From contig UQLF01000001.1 of assembly GCA_900541875.1 (NCBI GenBank), positions 124,001 to 188,000 of the forward strand: a stretch of DNA of 64,000 bases, in the 5' to 3' direction. This DNA is from an uncultured Collinsella sp. Its GTDB lineage: Bacteria > Actinomycetota > Coriobacteriia > Coriobacteriales > Coriobacteriaceae. Under the pieces are notes generated by a model, which worked only from the letters and a program-made list of their open reading frames with translations, searched no databases and was not told the origin of the DNA. Positions 35,147 through 44,172 of the stretch are shown in pieces (position 1 is the stretch's first letter; each line of letters opens with the position of its first letter). Both the position numbers and the translations under genes were made by a program.

Positions 35147-35213
35147 AGTTGCGGTGATATAGGGACTGTTTTGCGGTTTGACCAGCAAAAACAGTCCCTA
35201 TTTCACCGCAACT
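35147..35213. repeat. AGTTGCGGTG palindrome family, copy 2
   Basis: About 25-bp stem. The distal AGTTGCGGTG is the same as in copies 1 and 3, but the loop-side part is AGGGACTGTTTT paired with AAAACAGTCCCT, where the others have AGTTCCT/AGGAACT. So both arms changed together. Confidence 0.8.
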
Positions 35214-35375
35214 GCGTTAGGGATTTTTCTACAGGGGGAGGGTAGTCAAAAAAGTCCCGTCCCAAATCGACTGTCCAGGGAGTCGCATTCGAGCTTGGTT
35301 GTCCTCTCAGCCACTCGACATCCTTCGAGCAGTAATAGTGAAAAAACTTGCGTAAGTGTTAATCAAGTCAGACAA

Positions 35376-35435
35376 AATCTTGCTCTCTAATTAATCAAGA
35401 ATCGGTATAATTTTGATTAGCTAGAGAGCAAGATT
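35376..35435 (+). promoter_or_regulatory. Promoter enclosed in a 23-bp inverted repeat
   Basis: Arm 35376-35398 and arm 35413-35435 are inverted repeats with two mismatches (AATCTTGCTCTCTA at the outer ends). The 14-nt loop holds TATAAT (35406-35411). A protein bound to the arms, or a DNA/RNA hairpin, would directly control the ATPase gene 9 nt downstream. The stretch 35214-35375 shows nothing else. Confidence 0.6.
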
Positions 35436-35443
35436 GGAGAATC

Positions 35444-36796
35444 ATGGCATTCAACGACTTGATCGCCCAGAAAATAAAGGACTTTGAACAGCAGGGGGTT
35501 CCGCAGGTCTTTGAGCGAGACCTTGATCTAGGAAACCCACAGGAGCCAAAGCGCGACAACATCGTAAATGTGATTGTGGGGGCCCGCCGTTGTGGAAAGA
35601 CGTATCGCCTGTATCAGGAGATGCGGCGGCTTCAGAGCCGGGGCGTTGAGCTTGACCGGATGCTTTACTTCAATTTTGAGGATGAGCGCTTGCGCCCGTA
35701 TGAGCCATCGCTGCTGGCGGACGTGCTCGACACGTTCTATGCGCTGTATCCTGCTGCTCGAACCGAGGGCGCTTACATTTTCTTTGACGAGATCCAGGAA
35801 ATTCCCGAATGGGGTGCGTTTCTGCGGCGTGTAGTCGATACGGAGAAAGCGACCGTCTATGTGACGGGATCTTCTTCTAAGATGCTGTCCTCAGAACTTA
35901 AGAGCGAGTTCAGGGGTCGTTCTCTTGTGCGAGAGCTTTTTCCATTGAGCTTTTTGGAATACGTTCGATATAAGACGGGGAGCGTTCCCGAGCCAGATGC
36001 GACCTTTTCCCCGAGCGATGCAGCGCTGCTTCGACATCATCTGATCGGGTATCTTGAACGAGGGGGATTCATCGCGACACTTGAGCAGACGCCTGCAGAC
36101 GCGATTCAGCTGCTACAGGAATATGCTTCGCGAACGGTCGCCATGGACGTCGTTGAACGTTACGACGTCAAGAACCCTCGCCTGGCATCGCTGTTCCTGA
36201 CGCGGTGTATGGCATCTTCGGGACGAGAGCTGTCGGTGAACAAAGTGTACAACGAGTTCAAGAGCAGGCAGATACCCGTCAGTCGTAATTCGCTCAGCGA
36301 CTTACTTGAGTATTATGAGGACGCCTACCTGTTGTTTTCTGTGCCGGAGTTCACGCGTTCACTGGCAAATAACATGCGGTCTGCGTCTAAGGTCTACGCT
36401 GTCGATCCTGCGATGTTTGGAGCATTCTCTCCCGCATCGGCATTGGACCAAGGCCAGAGGCTCGAGACCGCAGTGTTCGATGCGCTAAGAAGAAGGACTC
36501 CCGCGGTGAGGACCGGTTCGGTCTGCCGCCTGCTGATCAAAGAGAAGAGCAAAAGCCATGAGGTGGACTTTGTGGCCGGGGACGCACTTCTCATGCGGGC
36601 TTATAGCCTGATTCAGGTGAGTGCGGATATGGCAAGCGAGAAAACGCGCGAGCGCGAAATTGCCGCGCTTGATGCCTCGATGGCCCATTTCGATCTTAGC
36701 GAGTCGACAATCGTTACCATGGATGAACAGACCGATATTCCATGCGAGCACGGTGTGGTACACGTTATGCCCGCATGGAAGTGGCTCCTTGCCTAA
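35444..36796 (+). CDS. AAA_14/DUF4143-family ATPase
   Basis: 450 aa. P-loop GARRCGKTY, Walker B YIFFDEIQEIP and sensor VYVTGSSSKML, followed by the C-terminal DUF4143 domain with a nuclease-like fold (KSHEVDFVAGDALLMRAYSLIQVS). These proteins are common, mobile and of unclear role; some are linked to toxin-antitoxin or defence settings. TTGGAG lies upstream of ATG 35444. The coding sequence is less GC-biased than its neighbours, consistent with transfer. Confidence 0.85.
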   Translation: MAFNDLIAQKIKDFEQQGVPQVFERDLDLGNPQEPKRDNIVNVIVGARRCGKTYRLYQEMRRLQSRGVELDRMLYFNFEDERLRPYEPSLLADVLDTFYALYPAARTEGAYIFFDEIQEIPEWGAFLRRVVDTEKATVYVTGSSSKMLSSELKSEFRGRSLVRELFPLSFLEYVRYKTGSVPEPDATFSPSDAALLRHHLIGYLERGGFIATLEQTPADAIQLLQEYASRTVAMDVVERYDVKNPRLASLFLTRCMASSGRELSVNKVYNEFKSRQIPVSRNSLSDLLEYYEDAYLLFSVPEFTRSLANNMRSASKVYAVDPAMFGAFSPASALDQGQRLETAVFDALRRRTPAVRTGSVCRLLIKEKSKSHEVDFVAGDALLMRAYSLIQVSADMASEKTREREIAALDASMAHFDLSESTIVTMDEQTDIPCEHGVVHVMPAWKWLLA

Positions 36797-36869
36797 TCAT
36801 CTATGGACCTGTGGGGTCAGGACCTCCTGGCTCCTTCATCACAGTTGGGGAGCACCTTGCTGCGCCAGG

Positions 36870-38372
36870 CTAGTCCTGGGCTTTGATGCTCGGCAGGAGA
36901 ATCTGGGCGAGGTAGTCGGTCTCGAGTTTGGTCGCGGCGTCGGCTTTGCCGTCTTTGCCGACCAGTACGTTCTTGATCTGGCTATAGGTGTAGCGGTTGC
37001 CGGTCGTAAGCTCGACAAGCTCAATGGCCGTGTCCATGGGGTAGGTTGACACGGGGTTCTGCGTCCGTCCGTTGATGGTCTGGGGCACCACGTACGGATA
37101 GACGGGGCCGCTGGCGTAGACGGTATAACCGTTGCCTAGATTGGCCGCACCCAAAACCGTATCGCCTTCATCGGGCGTAAAGCTCTCGCCCTCGCGCACC
37201 GCGACGAGCGTCACGAGCGGCGTATTGGCGTCGTCGCCCAGATAGATGCATAGCGTGCTTCCGTTTTGCCAAGTTGCGACCTTGCCGTACCACTCGACGG
37301 GAATATCGAGCTGGTAGAGGTCGGTTGCCTTGTGGCGAGCGTCAGCATCACGGGACGCCTGTGCCTTTTGCGCGCTCACGGCATTGACGGCGGCGTCGCG
37401 CCGCGCGGTTGCCGCCTGCTGAAGTATCTTGGCGGCCGCGGCGGAGCTCGCACCGCCTTCCTCGGCATACTTGGCGGCGGCATCGATCTGGTCGTCAGTC
37501 ACCGTGTCGGCCGAAGGCACCTTGAGCTTAAAGGCGGCCTGGGCACTTAAATCCTGTCCATCGCTCTTAACGGTGACCTGCGTCTTGGTGGTCGGGACGG
37601 TATAGATAGTGCCGTCGGCCGCGATGGGGGAGGCAGCGATGGAGAGCGTGTAATCGCCGGGCAGCAGTTTGATGCCGCGGCCGTGCTCGTCAACATAGAG
37701 TGTTTCGCTCACGGAGGATCCGTCAGAATCCTGGCCACTTACTTGTACGGGAATCTTGGAGCCGGCGGAACAGTCGAGCCCCGCGGCATGTACGCCAATC
37801 TGCACCGACATCATCGTGTGGGCATTGGCGGCGGCAGCGGCAGCCTGCTCTTGCTGATATCCGTTCCAGACAGCATAGCCTGCGCCGCCGGCGACGAGCG
37901 CGACGGCCACAACGCTGGCAACCATCAGGTTGCGGCGCTTGGGCGACATCTTACGATGGCGAACCTCGGCTTCGCGTGCCGAGGGAACGGACGGTAGGGG
38001 AATATCGCCCATGGCGATGGTCTCGTCCACGGCAGGCGCGGAGCCCAGGCCGGGAAGCTCGCGGGTCAGCGAATCTTCGGCCGGCAGGCTGTTGAGCAAG
38101 ATGGTTTCCTCGCTCGTGTCGGATTCGGGCTGGTCGTCGTCCTCGCATTCGGATTCCTCGTGCCCCGCCTCGTCTTCGGTGGGCGCGGCGCCAGCGTCTT
38201 TTGCATCCTGATCATCGGGCTGCGCCTCGATTTCCGGCTCATCCCGCACATCAACGCTCGAATCGTCAAACGCAATCTCGGCCAGCGCGATCTGGTCTAG
38301 GCTCTCCAGGGCCTCGGCACGCGCTTCTGCATCTTGGGCCGCATCCTCTTGGCCCATCGTCTCATCTTTCAT
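36870..38372 (-). CDS. Single-pass membrane protein with acidic cytoplasmic head, unknown function
   Basis: 500 aa from ATG 38372 (GGGGG 4 nt upstream). An acidic, probably disordered first 130 residues precede a basic stretch KMSPKRRN, one membrane helix near 150-175 (LMVASVVAVALVAGGAGYAVW) and an extracytoplasmic region. That region has an Ig-like strand pattern (GRGIKLLPGDYTLSIAASP), an Ala-rich helix (ASSAAAAKILQQAATARR) and a C-terminal domain (YQLDIPVEWYGKVATW). The architecture recalls actinobacterial sensor or signal-linked envelope proteins. No family assigned. Confidence 0.7.
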   Translation of the reverse strand: MKDETMGQEDAAQDAEARAEALESLDQIALAEIAFDDSSVDVRDEPEIEAQPDDQDAKDAGAAPTEDEAGHEESECEDDDQPESDTSEETILLNSLPAEDSLTRELPGLGSAPAVDETIAMGDIPLPSVPSAREAEVRHRKMSPKRRNLMVASVVAVALVAGGAGYAVWNGYQQEQAAAAAANAHTMMSVQIGVHAAGLDCSAGSKIPVQVSGQDSDGSSVSETLYVDEHGRGIKLLPGDYTLSIAASPIAADGTIYTVPTTKTQVTVKSDGQDLSAQAAFKLKVPSADTVTDDQIDAAAKYAEEGGASSAAAAKILQQAATARRDAAVNAVSAQKAQASRDADARHKATDLYQLDIPVEWYGKVATWQNGSTLCIYLGDDANTPLVTLVAVREGESFTPDEGDTVLGAANLGNGYTVYASGPVYPYVVPQTINGRTQNPVSTYPMDTAIELVELTTGNRYTYSQIKNVLVGKDGKADAATKLETDYLAQILLPSIKAQD

Positions 38373-38500
38373 ATATCCCCCAAGCTCAATATCGGGACAA
38401 CACTGTACCCAAAAACGGGACCCCATAGAGCCGCCGCATGATTTGAAATCCGATTTTATATATGCGCATGTTTTTGAATAGATGAATAGAGACGCAACGA

Positions 38501-38541
38501 CAAAAGCCCCCGAAAAGCGAGCGAAACGCTTCCCGGGGGCT
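38501..38541 (-). terminator. Terminator of the DUF5692-type gene
   Basis: On the minus strand AGCCCCCG pairs with CGGGGGCT, with a second GCG..CGC stem inside, followed by TTTTGTC. Confidence 0.75.
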
Positions 38542-38609
38542 CTGCGAGACATTGGATTGAAAAGCCTGGCGGGCGGGCCTATGCCCAAGTGCCAACAGCG
38601 ATCAGCGCG

Positions 38610-39617
38610 TTACTCGGCGTGTGCGTAATCCACCTTGGCGCGGCGAGCGGTAGCCTTCTCCCAATCGCTGGTGCCCTCAAAGACATCCTGCTTGTAGGGA
38701 TTGCGGCCGAGCTTCTTGGCGCGGTAGGCGACGTAGATGATCGCGGCGACGTTGGCGACCAGTGCGGCGATCGAGACCGCGGTAGCGGCGCCGGGGTCGA
38801 GCGTGGAGTGGGTCACAAAGATGGACTCCTCCTGGAAGTACGGGAACACCTGGGCAAACATGCACCAAATGGCCAGCGTAAAGGCGCGGTTCTGGATCCA
38901 GCCGCCCTTGTTCCAGATAAAGGCGGCGACGGTGGGCGCCAGCAGCAGCGCAAAGCCGCAGAACCAGGAGTGGGTGGGCAGGCAGTTGTAGGTGTAGCAG
39001 AGGTTCCAGATATCGTAGGCGATGATGTAGACCCAGGTCATGTCGGGCCACAGCATGTCGGTCTGATCCTCGGAGGCGTAGACGCTCCACCAACCGGTCA
39101 TGCAGAAGATGTTGATGATGCCGGCGATGCCGTTGAACACGTTGTTCCAGCCGGCCAGCTGCGTAGCACCTTCGGAGGTGACCCAGGTGGACTCGCCCAG
39201 GACAAAGAAGTGATAGGCGCTCTCGAAGTCGGACACGACGGCGATCATGATGTTGATGGCGACGATCACAAACGGCCACGCGCGGAACCAATGCGCCTTG
39301 CCGATCTTGCCCCACTGGTACTTAATGGCAATGAAGCCCCAGCAACCGGCCAGCGCCGCGTACACCTTGGCGTAGTGGAACCAGCTGTTCTGGTACACAT
39401 GGGTGGGGTTGGTGAGCGCCCACTCGGCACCCTGCGAGACGCCAACGGCGATAGCGACGCAGTAGATGGTCATGGCCAGCGGAGCCACGCCAAAGATGAT
39501 TGCCGCGCCCAGTTTGGTGCGGCGGCCGACCTCGTTGAGCACGATCAAGCCAATAAAGACCATGGCCCAGCCGGCCCAGTGGATAAGGGTATCGCTACCC
39601 CAAACATCGAACAGCAT
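38610..39617 (-). CDS. Polytopic membrane protein, DUF5692-like
   Basis: 335 aa with about eight hydrophobic segments and many Trp/Tyr (WYHYAKVYAALAGCWG-like; YNCLPTHSWFCGFALLLAP). From memory it matches the uncharacterised DUF5692 membrane family of gut Actinobacteria and Firmicutes; that name is the uncertain part. AAGGAGAG lies before ATG 39617. It is downstream of a tetR gene in the same direction, and divergent from a large Fe-S flavoprotein, so a role in a TetR-controlled redox or small-molecule response is inferred. Confidence 0.7.
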   Translation of the reverse strand: MLFDVWGSDTLIHWAGWAMVFIGLIVLNEVGRRTKLGAAIIFGVAPLAMTIYCVAIAVGVSQGAEWALTNPTHVYQNSWFHYAKVYAALAGCWGFIAIKYQWGKIGKAHWFRAWPFVIVAINIMIAVVSDFESAYHFFVLGESTWVTSEGATQLAGWNNVFNGIAGIINIFCMTGWWSVYASEDQTDMLWPDMTWVYIIAYDIWNLCYTYNCLPTHSWFCGFALLLAPTVAAFIWNKGGWIQNRAFTLAIWCMFAQVFPYFQEESIFVTHSTLDPGAATAVSIAALVANVAAIIYVAYRAKKLGRNPYKQDVFEGTSDWEKATARRAKVDYAHAE

Positions 39618-39680
39618 GCTGCTCTCCTTTCACACGCCCGCGGCCCCTCTTCTGATCGCGGGCAGTTTGGCCAAATGTCG

Positions 39681-40343
39681 TCAGTTCTGGGGCTTGCGCT
39701 CCGGATACTTGGCGGTATAGCCCTCGATGTGGAGTGTCGAGGCGATGATTTCCTTGACCGTCTCGTCGGGCACATCGGGGTGCGTGCGGATATACATCAA
39801 CAACCCCATGATGAGGGTGTAGAACGTCTCGTAGACATGGTCGATGCGTAGCTCATGATGGGCGACAAAGTCCACCACGGTGGTGTCGCAGATATACTGC
39901 GCCACGCGCTGGACCACGTTGTGCAAAAAGCCGCCGTAGAGCGCGCCGCTGCTTGAGGTGAGCGTACTCGGCAGCTCGTGGCCGCTGGCGACCAGGCGCT
40001 TAAAGAGCGGGGCGACGGTGTCGAGTGCGCCCTCGATATCGCCGACGGTGCGGTCGGCGTTCCACTGCTCGAGCTCGGAGATAAAACCGTCAATTGCCTC
40101 GTCCATAACAGCGGTGACGGCGGCGTCCATGTCGGCAAAGTAGTGGTAGAACAATGAACGCGTGCAGCCGGCTCGCTTGGTCACGGCCGATACCGATAGG
40201 TGGGACACGCCCAGCTCGGAGCTTACGGTGCGCACGGCATCGAGGATCTCGCGACGGCGTTCGTCGCCCGTCAGGCGCTTTGCCGCGCTATCGGATGCGG
40301 GAACGGCATCGACCACAGAGGTATCTGCTGTGTTGTTGCTCAT
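39681..40343 (-). CDS. TetR-family transcriptional regulator
   Basis: 220 aa. N-terminal TetR HTH (about residues 25-72; VSAVTKRAGCTRSLFYHYFADMD), then a variable helical ligand/dimer domain. It is transcribed away from the flavoprotein gene at 40533 and upstream of the DUF5692-like gene. Two matched palindromes in the divergent gap are its probable operators. Confidence 0.9.
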   Translation of the reverse strand: MSNNTADTSVVDAVPASDSAAKRLTGDERRREILDAVRTVSSELGVSHLSVSAVTKRAGCTRSLFYHYFADMDAAVTAVMDEAIDGFISELEQWNADRTVGDIEGALDTVAPLFKRLVASGHELPSTLTSSSGALYGGFLHNVVQRVAQYICDTTVVDFVAHHELRIDHVYETFYTLIMGLLMYIRTHPDVPDETVKEIIASTLHIEGYTAKYPERKPQN

Positions 40344-40401
40344 GTTTTGCCGCCTTTCATCCTCTTTTGCCTGACCGTTCGCCTAACAGTCTTGAATATT
40401 G

Positions 40402-40439
40402 TTGACGGTTCGTCAATACTATTTTTGACACAATGTCAA
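40402..40439. promoter_or_regulatory. Twin palindromic operators between tetR and the flavoprotein gene
   Basis: TTGACGGTTCGTCAA (40402-40416) and TTGACACAATGTCAA (40425-40439) are perfect 6+3+6 palindromes of consensus TTGACR-N3-YGTCAA. Their centres are 23 bp apart, which places them on nearly the same DNA face. Confidence 0.75.
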
Positions 40440-40532
40440 CTAATGGCGGGTGAACGGCATGGGGGCATGCCCGGCCTGCAAAAAAGAGGGGTGCCGCGGT
40501 CTCGCCGGGCTGTGGCAAGAGAAGGGACAACC

Positions 40533-43310
40533 ATGATTCTCAACGGACCGGGGATTAGCTACACCGAGCCCGACATCGGTTCGGAGTTCGTGCCGCCGCT
40601 GCCGGAGCATCCGCGCGAGGCCATCGTCAAGCTGTGCGAGCACTGCACCAACCATCTGCTGCATCGCGATGAGCTGCTGGGCTACGAGTACTGGTCGTTT
40701 GCCGAGGCCGCGACTGACGAGCAGGCCGAAGTGCTCTGCAAGATGAAGATGCGCCGTCCCTATACGCTGCCCGAGATGGTCAAGCTCACCGGCATGCCCG
40801 AAGCCGATATCGAGAAGATGCTCGACGATATGAGCTACACGGGCCTGCTCGAGTACAACTGGGAGAATCCCGAGCGCGCCAAGCAGTGGGTGCTGCCCAT
40901 GCTGGTGCCGGGTTCCGCCGAGTTCCTCAACATGCGCGTGAGCCAGCTCGACGAGCACCCGGTCTATGCCAAGTTCTTTGAGCAGGCGTCCAAGGGGCCG
41001 CTGTCCAAGGCTACGCCGATGGTGCCGCCCGGTGGCGCCGGCATCGGCATGCACGTCATCCCGGTCGAGAAGGCTATCGACGCCACGAGCGCCTCGGTGC
41101 CTATTGAGCATATCGAGCACTGGCTCGACAAATACGATGGCAAATATGCCGCTAGCACCTGCAGCTGCCGCGCGAGCCGTCGCGTGATGGGTGAGGGCTG
41201 CGCCGACGACCCGGCCGACTGGTGCATCGCCGTGGGCGATATGGCCGACTACGTGGTCGAGACCGACCGCGGCCATTATGTAACGCGCGACGAGGTCTAC
41301 GACATCCTGCGCCAGGCCGAGGACAACGGCTTCGTGCACCAGATTACCAACATCGACGGCGAGAACAAGATCTTCGCCATCTGCAACTGCAACGTCAACG
41401 TGTGCTATGCCCTGCGCACCTCGCAGCTGTTCAACACGCCCAACCTGTCGCGCTCGGCCTATGTCGCCAAGGTCGAGAAGGACAAGTGCGTGGCCTGCGG
41501 TCGCTGCGTTGAGGTGTGCCCGGCCGGCGCCGCCAAGCTCGGCCAGAAGCTCTGCAGCAAAAAGGCCGGCGGACAGGTGCCCGAGTATCCGCGCCAGGAG
41601 CTGCCCGATGCCACCAAGTGGGACCACACCAAGTGGTCGCCCAACTACCGCAACGACAACCGCATCGAGACGCATGAGTCCGGCACCGCTCCCTGCAAGA
41701 CGGTCTGCCCCGCGCACGTTGCCGTTCAGGGCTATTTGAAGCTCGCGGCTCAGGGTCGCTATGACGAGGCCCTGGCACTCATTAAGCGCGAGAACCCGCT
41801 GCCCGCTATCTGCGGCCGTGTGTGCAACCGCCGCTGTGAGGATGCCTGCACCCGCGGCCGTGTGGACGCCGCCGTGGCTATCGACGAGGTCAAGAAGTTC
41901 ATCGCCCAGCGCGATCTGGACGCCGCGACCCGCTACGTCCCGCCCGTGGTGACGCCGACGCGCGCCGGCGGCTTCGACCAGAAGATCGCCATTATCGGTG
42001 CCGGTCCGGCCGGCCTGTCCTGCGCTTTCTACCTGGCCGAGAAGGGCTACAAGCCCGTCGTGTTCGAGAAGAACGAGCGCCCGGGCGGCATGCTCACCTA
42101 CGGCATTCCCAGCTTTAAGTTGGAGAAGGATGTTATCGAGGCCGAGGTCGAGATCATTCGCCTGATGGGTGCCGAGTTCCGCTATGGCGTGGAAGTCGGT
42201 CGCGACGTGACGCTCGACGAGCTGCGCGCGCAGGGCTTTAAGGCCTTCTACGTTGCCATTGGCTGCCAGGGCGGCCGCCTTGCCGGCATTCCGGGTGAGG
42301 ATGCCGAGGACGTGACTGTGGCCGTCGACTTTTTGCGCGAGGTCAACAGTGGCATGATCGACGCGCTGCCCGGCCGCACCATTGTGGTGGGCGGCGGCAA
42401 CGTGGCCATCGACGTTGCCCGCAACGCCTGCCGTCTGGGCTCCGAGCATGTTGAGATGTTCTGCCTGGAGAGCGAGGCCCAGATGCCCGCCAGCGAGGAG
42501 GAGCGTCGCGAGGCCGTTGAGGACGGCGCTCACATCAGCTGCGGCTGGGGCCCCAAGGAGATTCACCTGGACGAGGCCGGTCGTGTGTGCGGTATCACCT
42601 TCAAGCGCTGCACGCGTGTCTTTGACGACGAGGGCCGTTTTGCGCCTGAGTACGACGAGAACGATCTGCGCCGTGTCGATGCCGACCGTGTCGTCATGTC
42701 GATTGGCCAGTCCATTGTGTGGGGCGACCTGCTGGCTGGCTCCAAGGTGGAGTTCGGCCGCGGCCAGGGCGCCCTTGCCGATCCCCAGACTTACCAGACC
42801 GCCGAACCCGACATCTTTGTGGGTGGTGACGTCTACACTGGCCCCAGCTTTGCCATCGACGCTATCGCCGCCGGTCACGAGGCTGCGGTGTCCATCCATC
42901 GCTTTGTGCAGCCGGGCTCCACGCTCACCATCGGCCGCAACCAGCGCCGCTACACCGCGCTCGACCGCGACGACGTTGTGCTCGAGAGCTACGACAACGC
43001 GAGCCGCGAGGTTGCGCATGTGGACCGCGAACGCGAGAAGGCCGCGCCGTTTAGCGAGTACGTCGAGACCTTTACCGAGGAGCAGGTGCGCGCCGAGACC
43101 GCCCGCTGCCTGGGCTGCGGCGCCTCGATCGTCGACCCCAACAAGTGCATCGGCTGCGGCCTGTGCACCACCAAGTGCGCGTTCGACGCCATCCATCTGG
43201 ATCGCGATCGCCCCGAGTGCTCCACGATGGTCAAATACGAGCAAAAGCTCCCGAGCCTCGGCAAGTACGCTCTAAAGCGCGCCATCAAAATCAAGTTCGG
43301 TCGTAAATAG
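40533..43310 (+). CDS. Large Fe-S flavoprotein oxidoreductase (GltD-like with extra ferredoxin domains)
   Basis: 925 aa. Order: an N-terminal helical and Cys-bearing region (CEHCTNHLL; STCSCRASRRVMG; ICNCNVNVCYA), a ferredoxin cluster CVACGRCVEVCPAG near 318, a GltD-type Fe-S segment (CPAHVAVQGYLKLA; CGRVCNRRCEDAC) near 385-450, FAD motif IIGAGPAGLSCAFYLAEKG near 485, NAD(P) motif VVGGGNVAIDVARNA near 620, and a C-terminal cluster CIGCGLCTTKCAF near 870. Electrons probably pass between NAD(P)H and a low-potential acceptor. The partner is unknown. ATG 40533 follows AAGGG by 5 nt. Likely controlled by the divergent TetR. Confidence 0.85.
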   Translation: MILNGPGISYTEPDIGSEFVPPLPEHPREAIVKLCEHCTNHLLHRDELLGYEYWSFAEAATDEQAEVLCKMKMRRPYTLPEMVKLTGMPEADIEKMLDDMSYTGLLEYNWENPERAKQWVLPMLVPGSAEFLNMRVSQLDEHPVYAKFFEQASKGPLSKATPMVPPGGAGIGMHVIPVEKAIDATSASVPIEHIEHWLDKYDGKYAASTCSCRASRRVMGEGCADDPADWCIAVGDMADYVVETDRGHYVTRDEVYDILRQAEDNGFVHQITNIDGENKIFAICNCNVNVCYALRTSQLFNTPNLSRSAYVAKVEKDKCVACGRCVEVCPAGAAKLGQKLCSKKAGGQVPEYPRQELPDATKWDHTKWSPNYRNDNRIETHESGTAPCKTVCPAHVAVQGYLKLAAQGRYDEALALIKRENPLPAICGRVCNRRCEDACTRGRVDAAVAIDEVKKFIAQRDLDAATRYVPPVVTPTRAGGFDQKIAIIGAGPAGLSCAFYLAEKGYKPVVFEKNERPGGMLTYGIPSFKLEKDVIEAEVEIIRLMGAEFRYGVEVGRDVTLDELRAQGFKAFYVAIGCQGGRLAGIPGEDAEDVTVAVDFLREVNSGMIDALPGRTIVVGGGNVAIDVARNACRLGSEHVEMFCLESEAQMPASEEERREAVEDGAHISCGWGPKEIHLDEAGRVCGITFKRCTRVFDDEGRFAPEYDENDLRRVDADRVVMSIGQSIVWGDLLAGSKVEFGRGQGALADPQTYQTAEPDIFVGGDVYTGPSFAIDAIAAGHEAAVSIHRFVQPGSTLTIGRNQRRYTALDRDDVVLESYDNASREVAHVDREREKAAPFSEYVETFTEEQVRAETARCLGCGASIVDPNKCIGCGLCTTKCAFDAIHLDRDRPECSTMVKYEQKLPSLGKYALKRAIKIKFGRK

Positions 43311-43325
43311 GTAACCATGGCGGGT

Positions 43326-43361
43326 AAGGGGACGGCGCAGACTAGATTTCGCCGTCCCCTT
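43326..43361 (+). terminator. Hairpin after the flavoprotein gene
   Basis: AAGGGGACGGCG pairs perfectly with CGCCGTCCCCTT. The T-run is poor, so read-through to hypA is possible. Confidence 0.65.
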
Positions 43362-43406
43362 GCATTGAGTTTGCATCGCATCGACCGTTGTTGAAAGGTT
43401 TCTACC

Positions 43407-43835
43407 TTGCATGAATTGGGAATCGTTTATCACATTATTCGCGATGTTGAGAACGTGGCGCGCGCCAATGGCGTGCGTCGCGTTTCGAGCGTGACGTTGC
43501 TGCTGGGCGAGGTCTCGGGCGTCGTTCCCGACTTGCTGCTCGACGCTTGGCGCTGGGCAGCAGATAAAAAGCCTATCGCGCAGGGCGCGGAGCTTATCGT
43601 GGAGCCCGTCGAGGCCGTGACACATTGCGAGGCGTGCGGCTGCGACTACGCGACGGTCGAGCACGGCAAGACCTGTCCCCAGTGCGGTAGCGGCGAGACC
43701 TATTTGCTGCAGGGCCAAGAGGTAATGATCAAACAGATCGAGACCCCCGACGAGGATCCGGCAGACGCTGTCCCCGACGGTCCTTCCGACGCCCCCGATG
43801 CCGTCGACGCCGCCAACCCTCTCCACATCGCCTAA
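43407..43835 (+). CDS. hypA: Hydrogenase nickel incorporation protein HypA
   Basis: 142 aa. Delivers Ni with HypB. It starts at TTG 43407 (GAAAGG upstream): MHELG gives the essential Ni ligand His2, and a later start would lose it. The zinc site CEACGCDYATVEHGKTCPQCG has both CxxC pairs. A Pro/Asp-rich tail of about 25 residues extends the usual length. It lies 29 kb from hypFCDE, and hypB is not seen in the window. Confidence 0.92.
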   Translation: MHELGIVYHIIRDVENVARANGVRRVSSVTLLLGEVSGVVPDLLLDAWRWAADKKPIAQGAELIVEPVEAVTHCEACGCDYATVEHGKTCPQCGSGETYLLQGQEVMIKQIETPDEDPADAVPDGPSDAPDAVDAANPLHIA

Positions 43836-44172
43836 CATCCAATGACTACATGGGCTAGAGTTCTAAACATATTTGCTTCGGTTAGTCAAGTCATGTCTGT
43901 TTAAACAAAATGGTGGCACGCAGACGCATTGGGATCCACCTAAAAGCGGTCTTAACGAACAGTGCACCTTTATATGTCTTTGAAAGCAATCAGCAAATCA
44001 CGTTTTAGCAGGCAATAAGCTGTAAACCGGCAACGTAATCAATTTGTAACAAACTTAGACGTTTAAACAAATAATCCAACCTTTTGCGAATTTAGCTATA
44101 ATTCCACAATCCAAACAGGTATACTCCTTTCATGTCGTGTAGGAAATACGTAGACAAAAAGGAGGTTATGTG
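43836..44172 (+). promoter_or_regulatory. AT-rich upstream region of the mannose-type PTS operon
   Basis: TATAAT at 44097-44102, about 70 nt before the first gene; no good -35 at 17 nt. The palindrome GTTTAAAC occurs twice (about 43900 and 44061), and such spacing could serve a regulator. A -24/-12 sigma-54 type promoter, usual for LevR-controlled mannose PTS operons, was sought and not found. Confidence 0.5.

Noticed and set aside
35444..36796. AAA_14 ATPase as part of a defence or toxin-antitoxin island
   Set aside because: No second component, restriction gene or toxin-like small gene is adjacent, so the context gives no support.
40440..43244. 934-codon minus-strand frame opposite the flavoprotein gene
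   Set aside because: Antisense shadow. The plus strand has the Fe-S, FAD and NAD motifs.
43836..44172. Sigma-54 promoter for the mannose PTS
   Set aside because: TGGCACG is present near 43913, but the GC at the -12 position does not fall at the required spacing, and no LevR-type activator gene is near.
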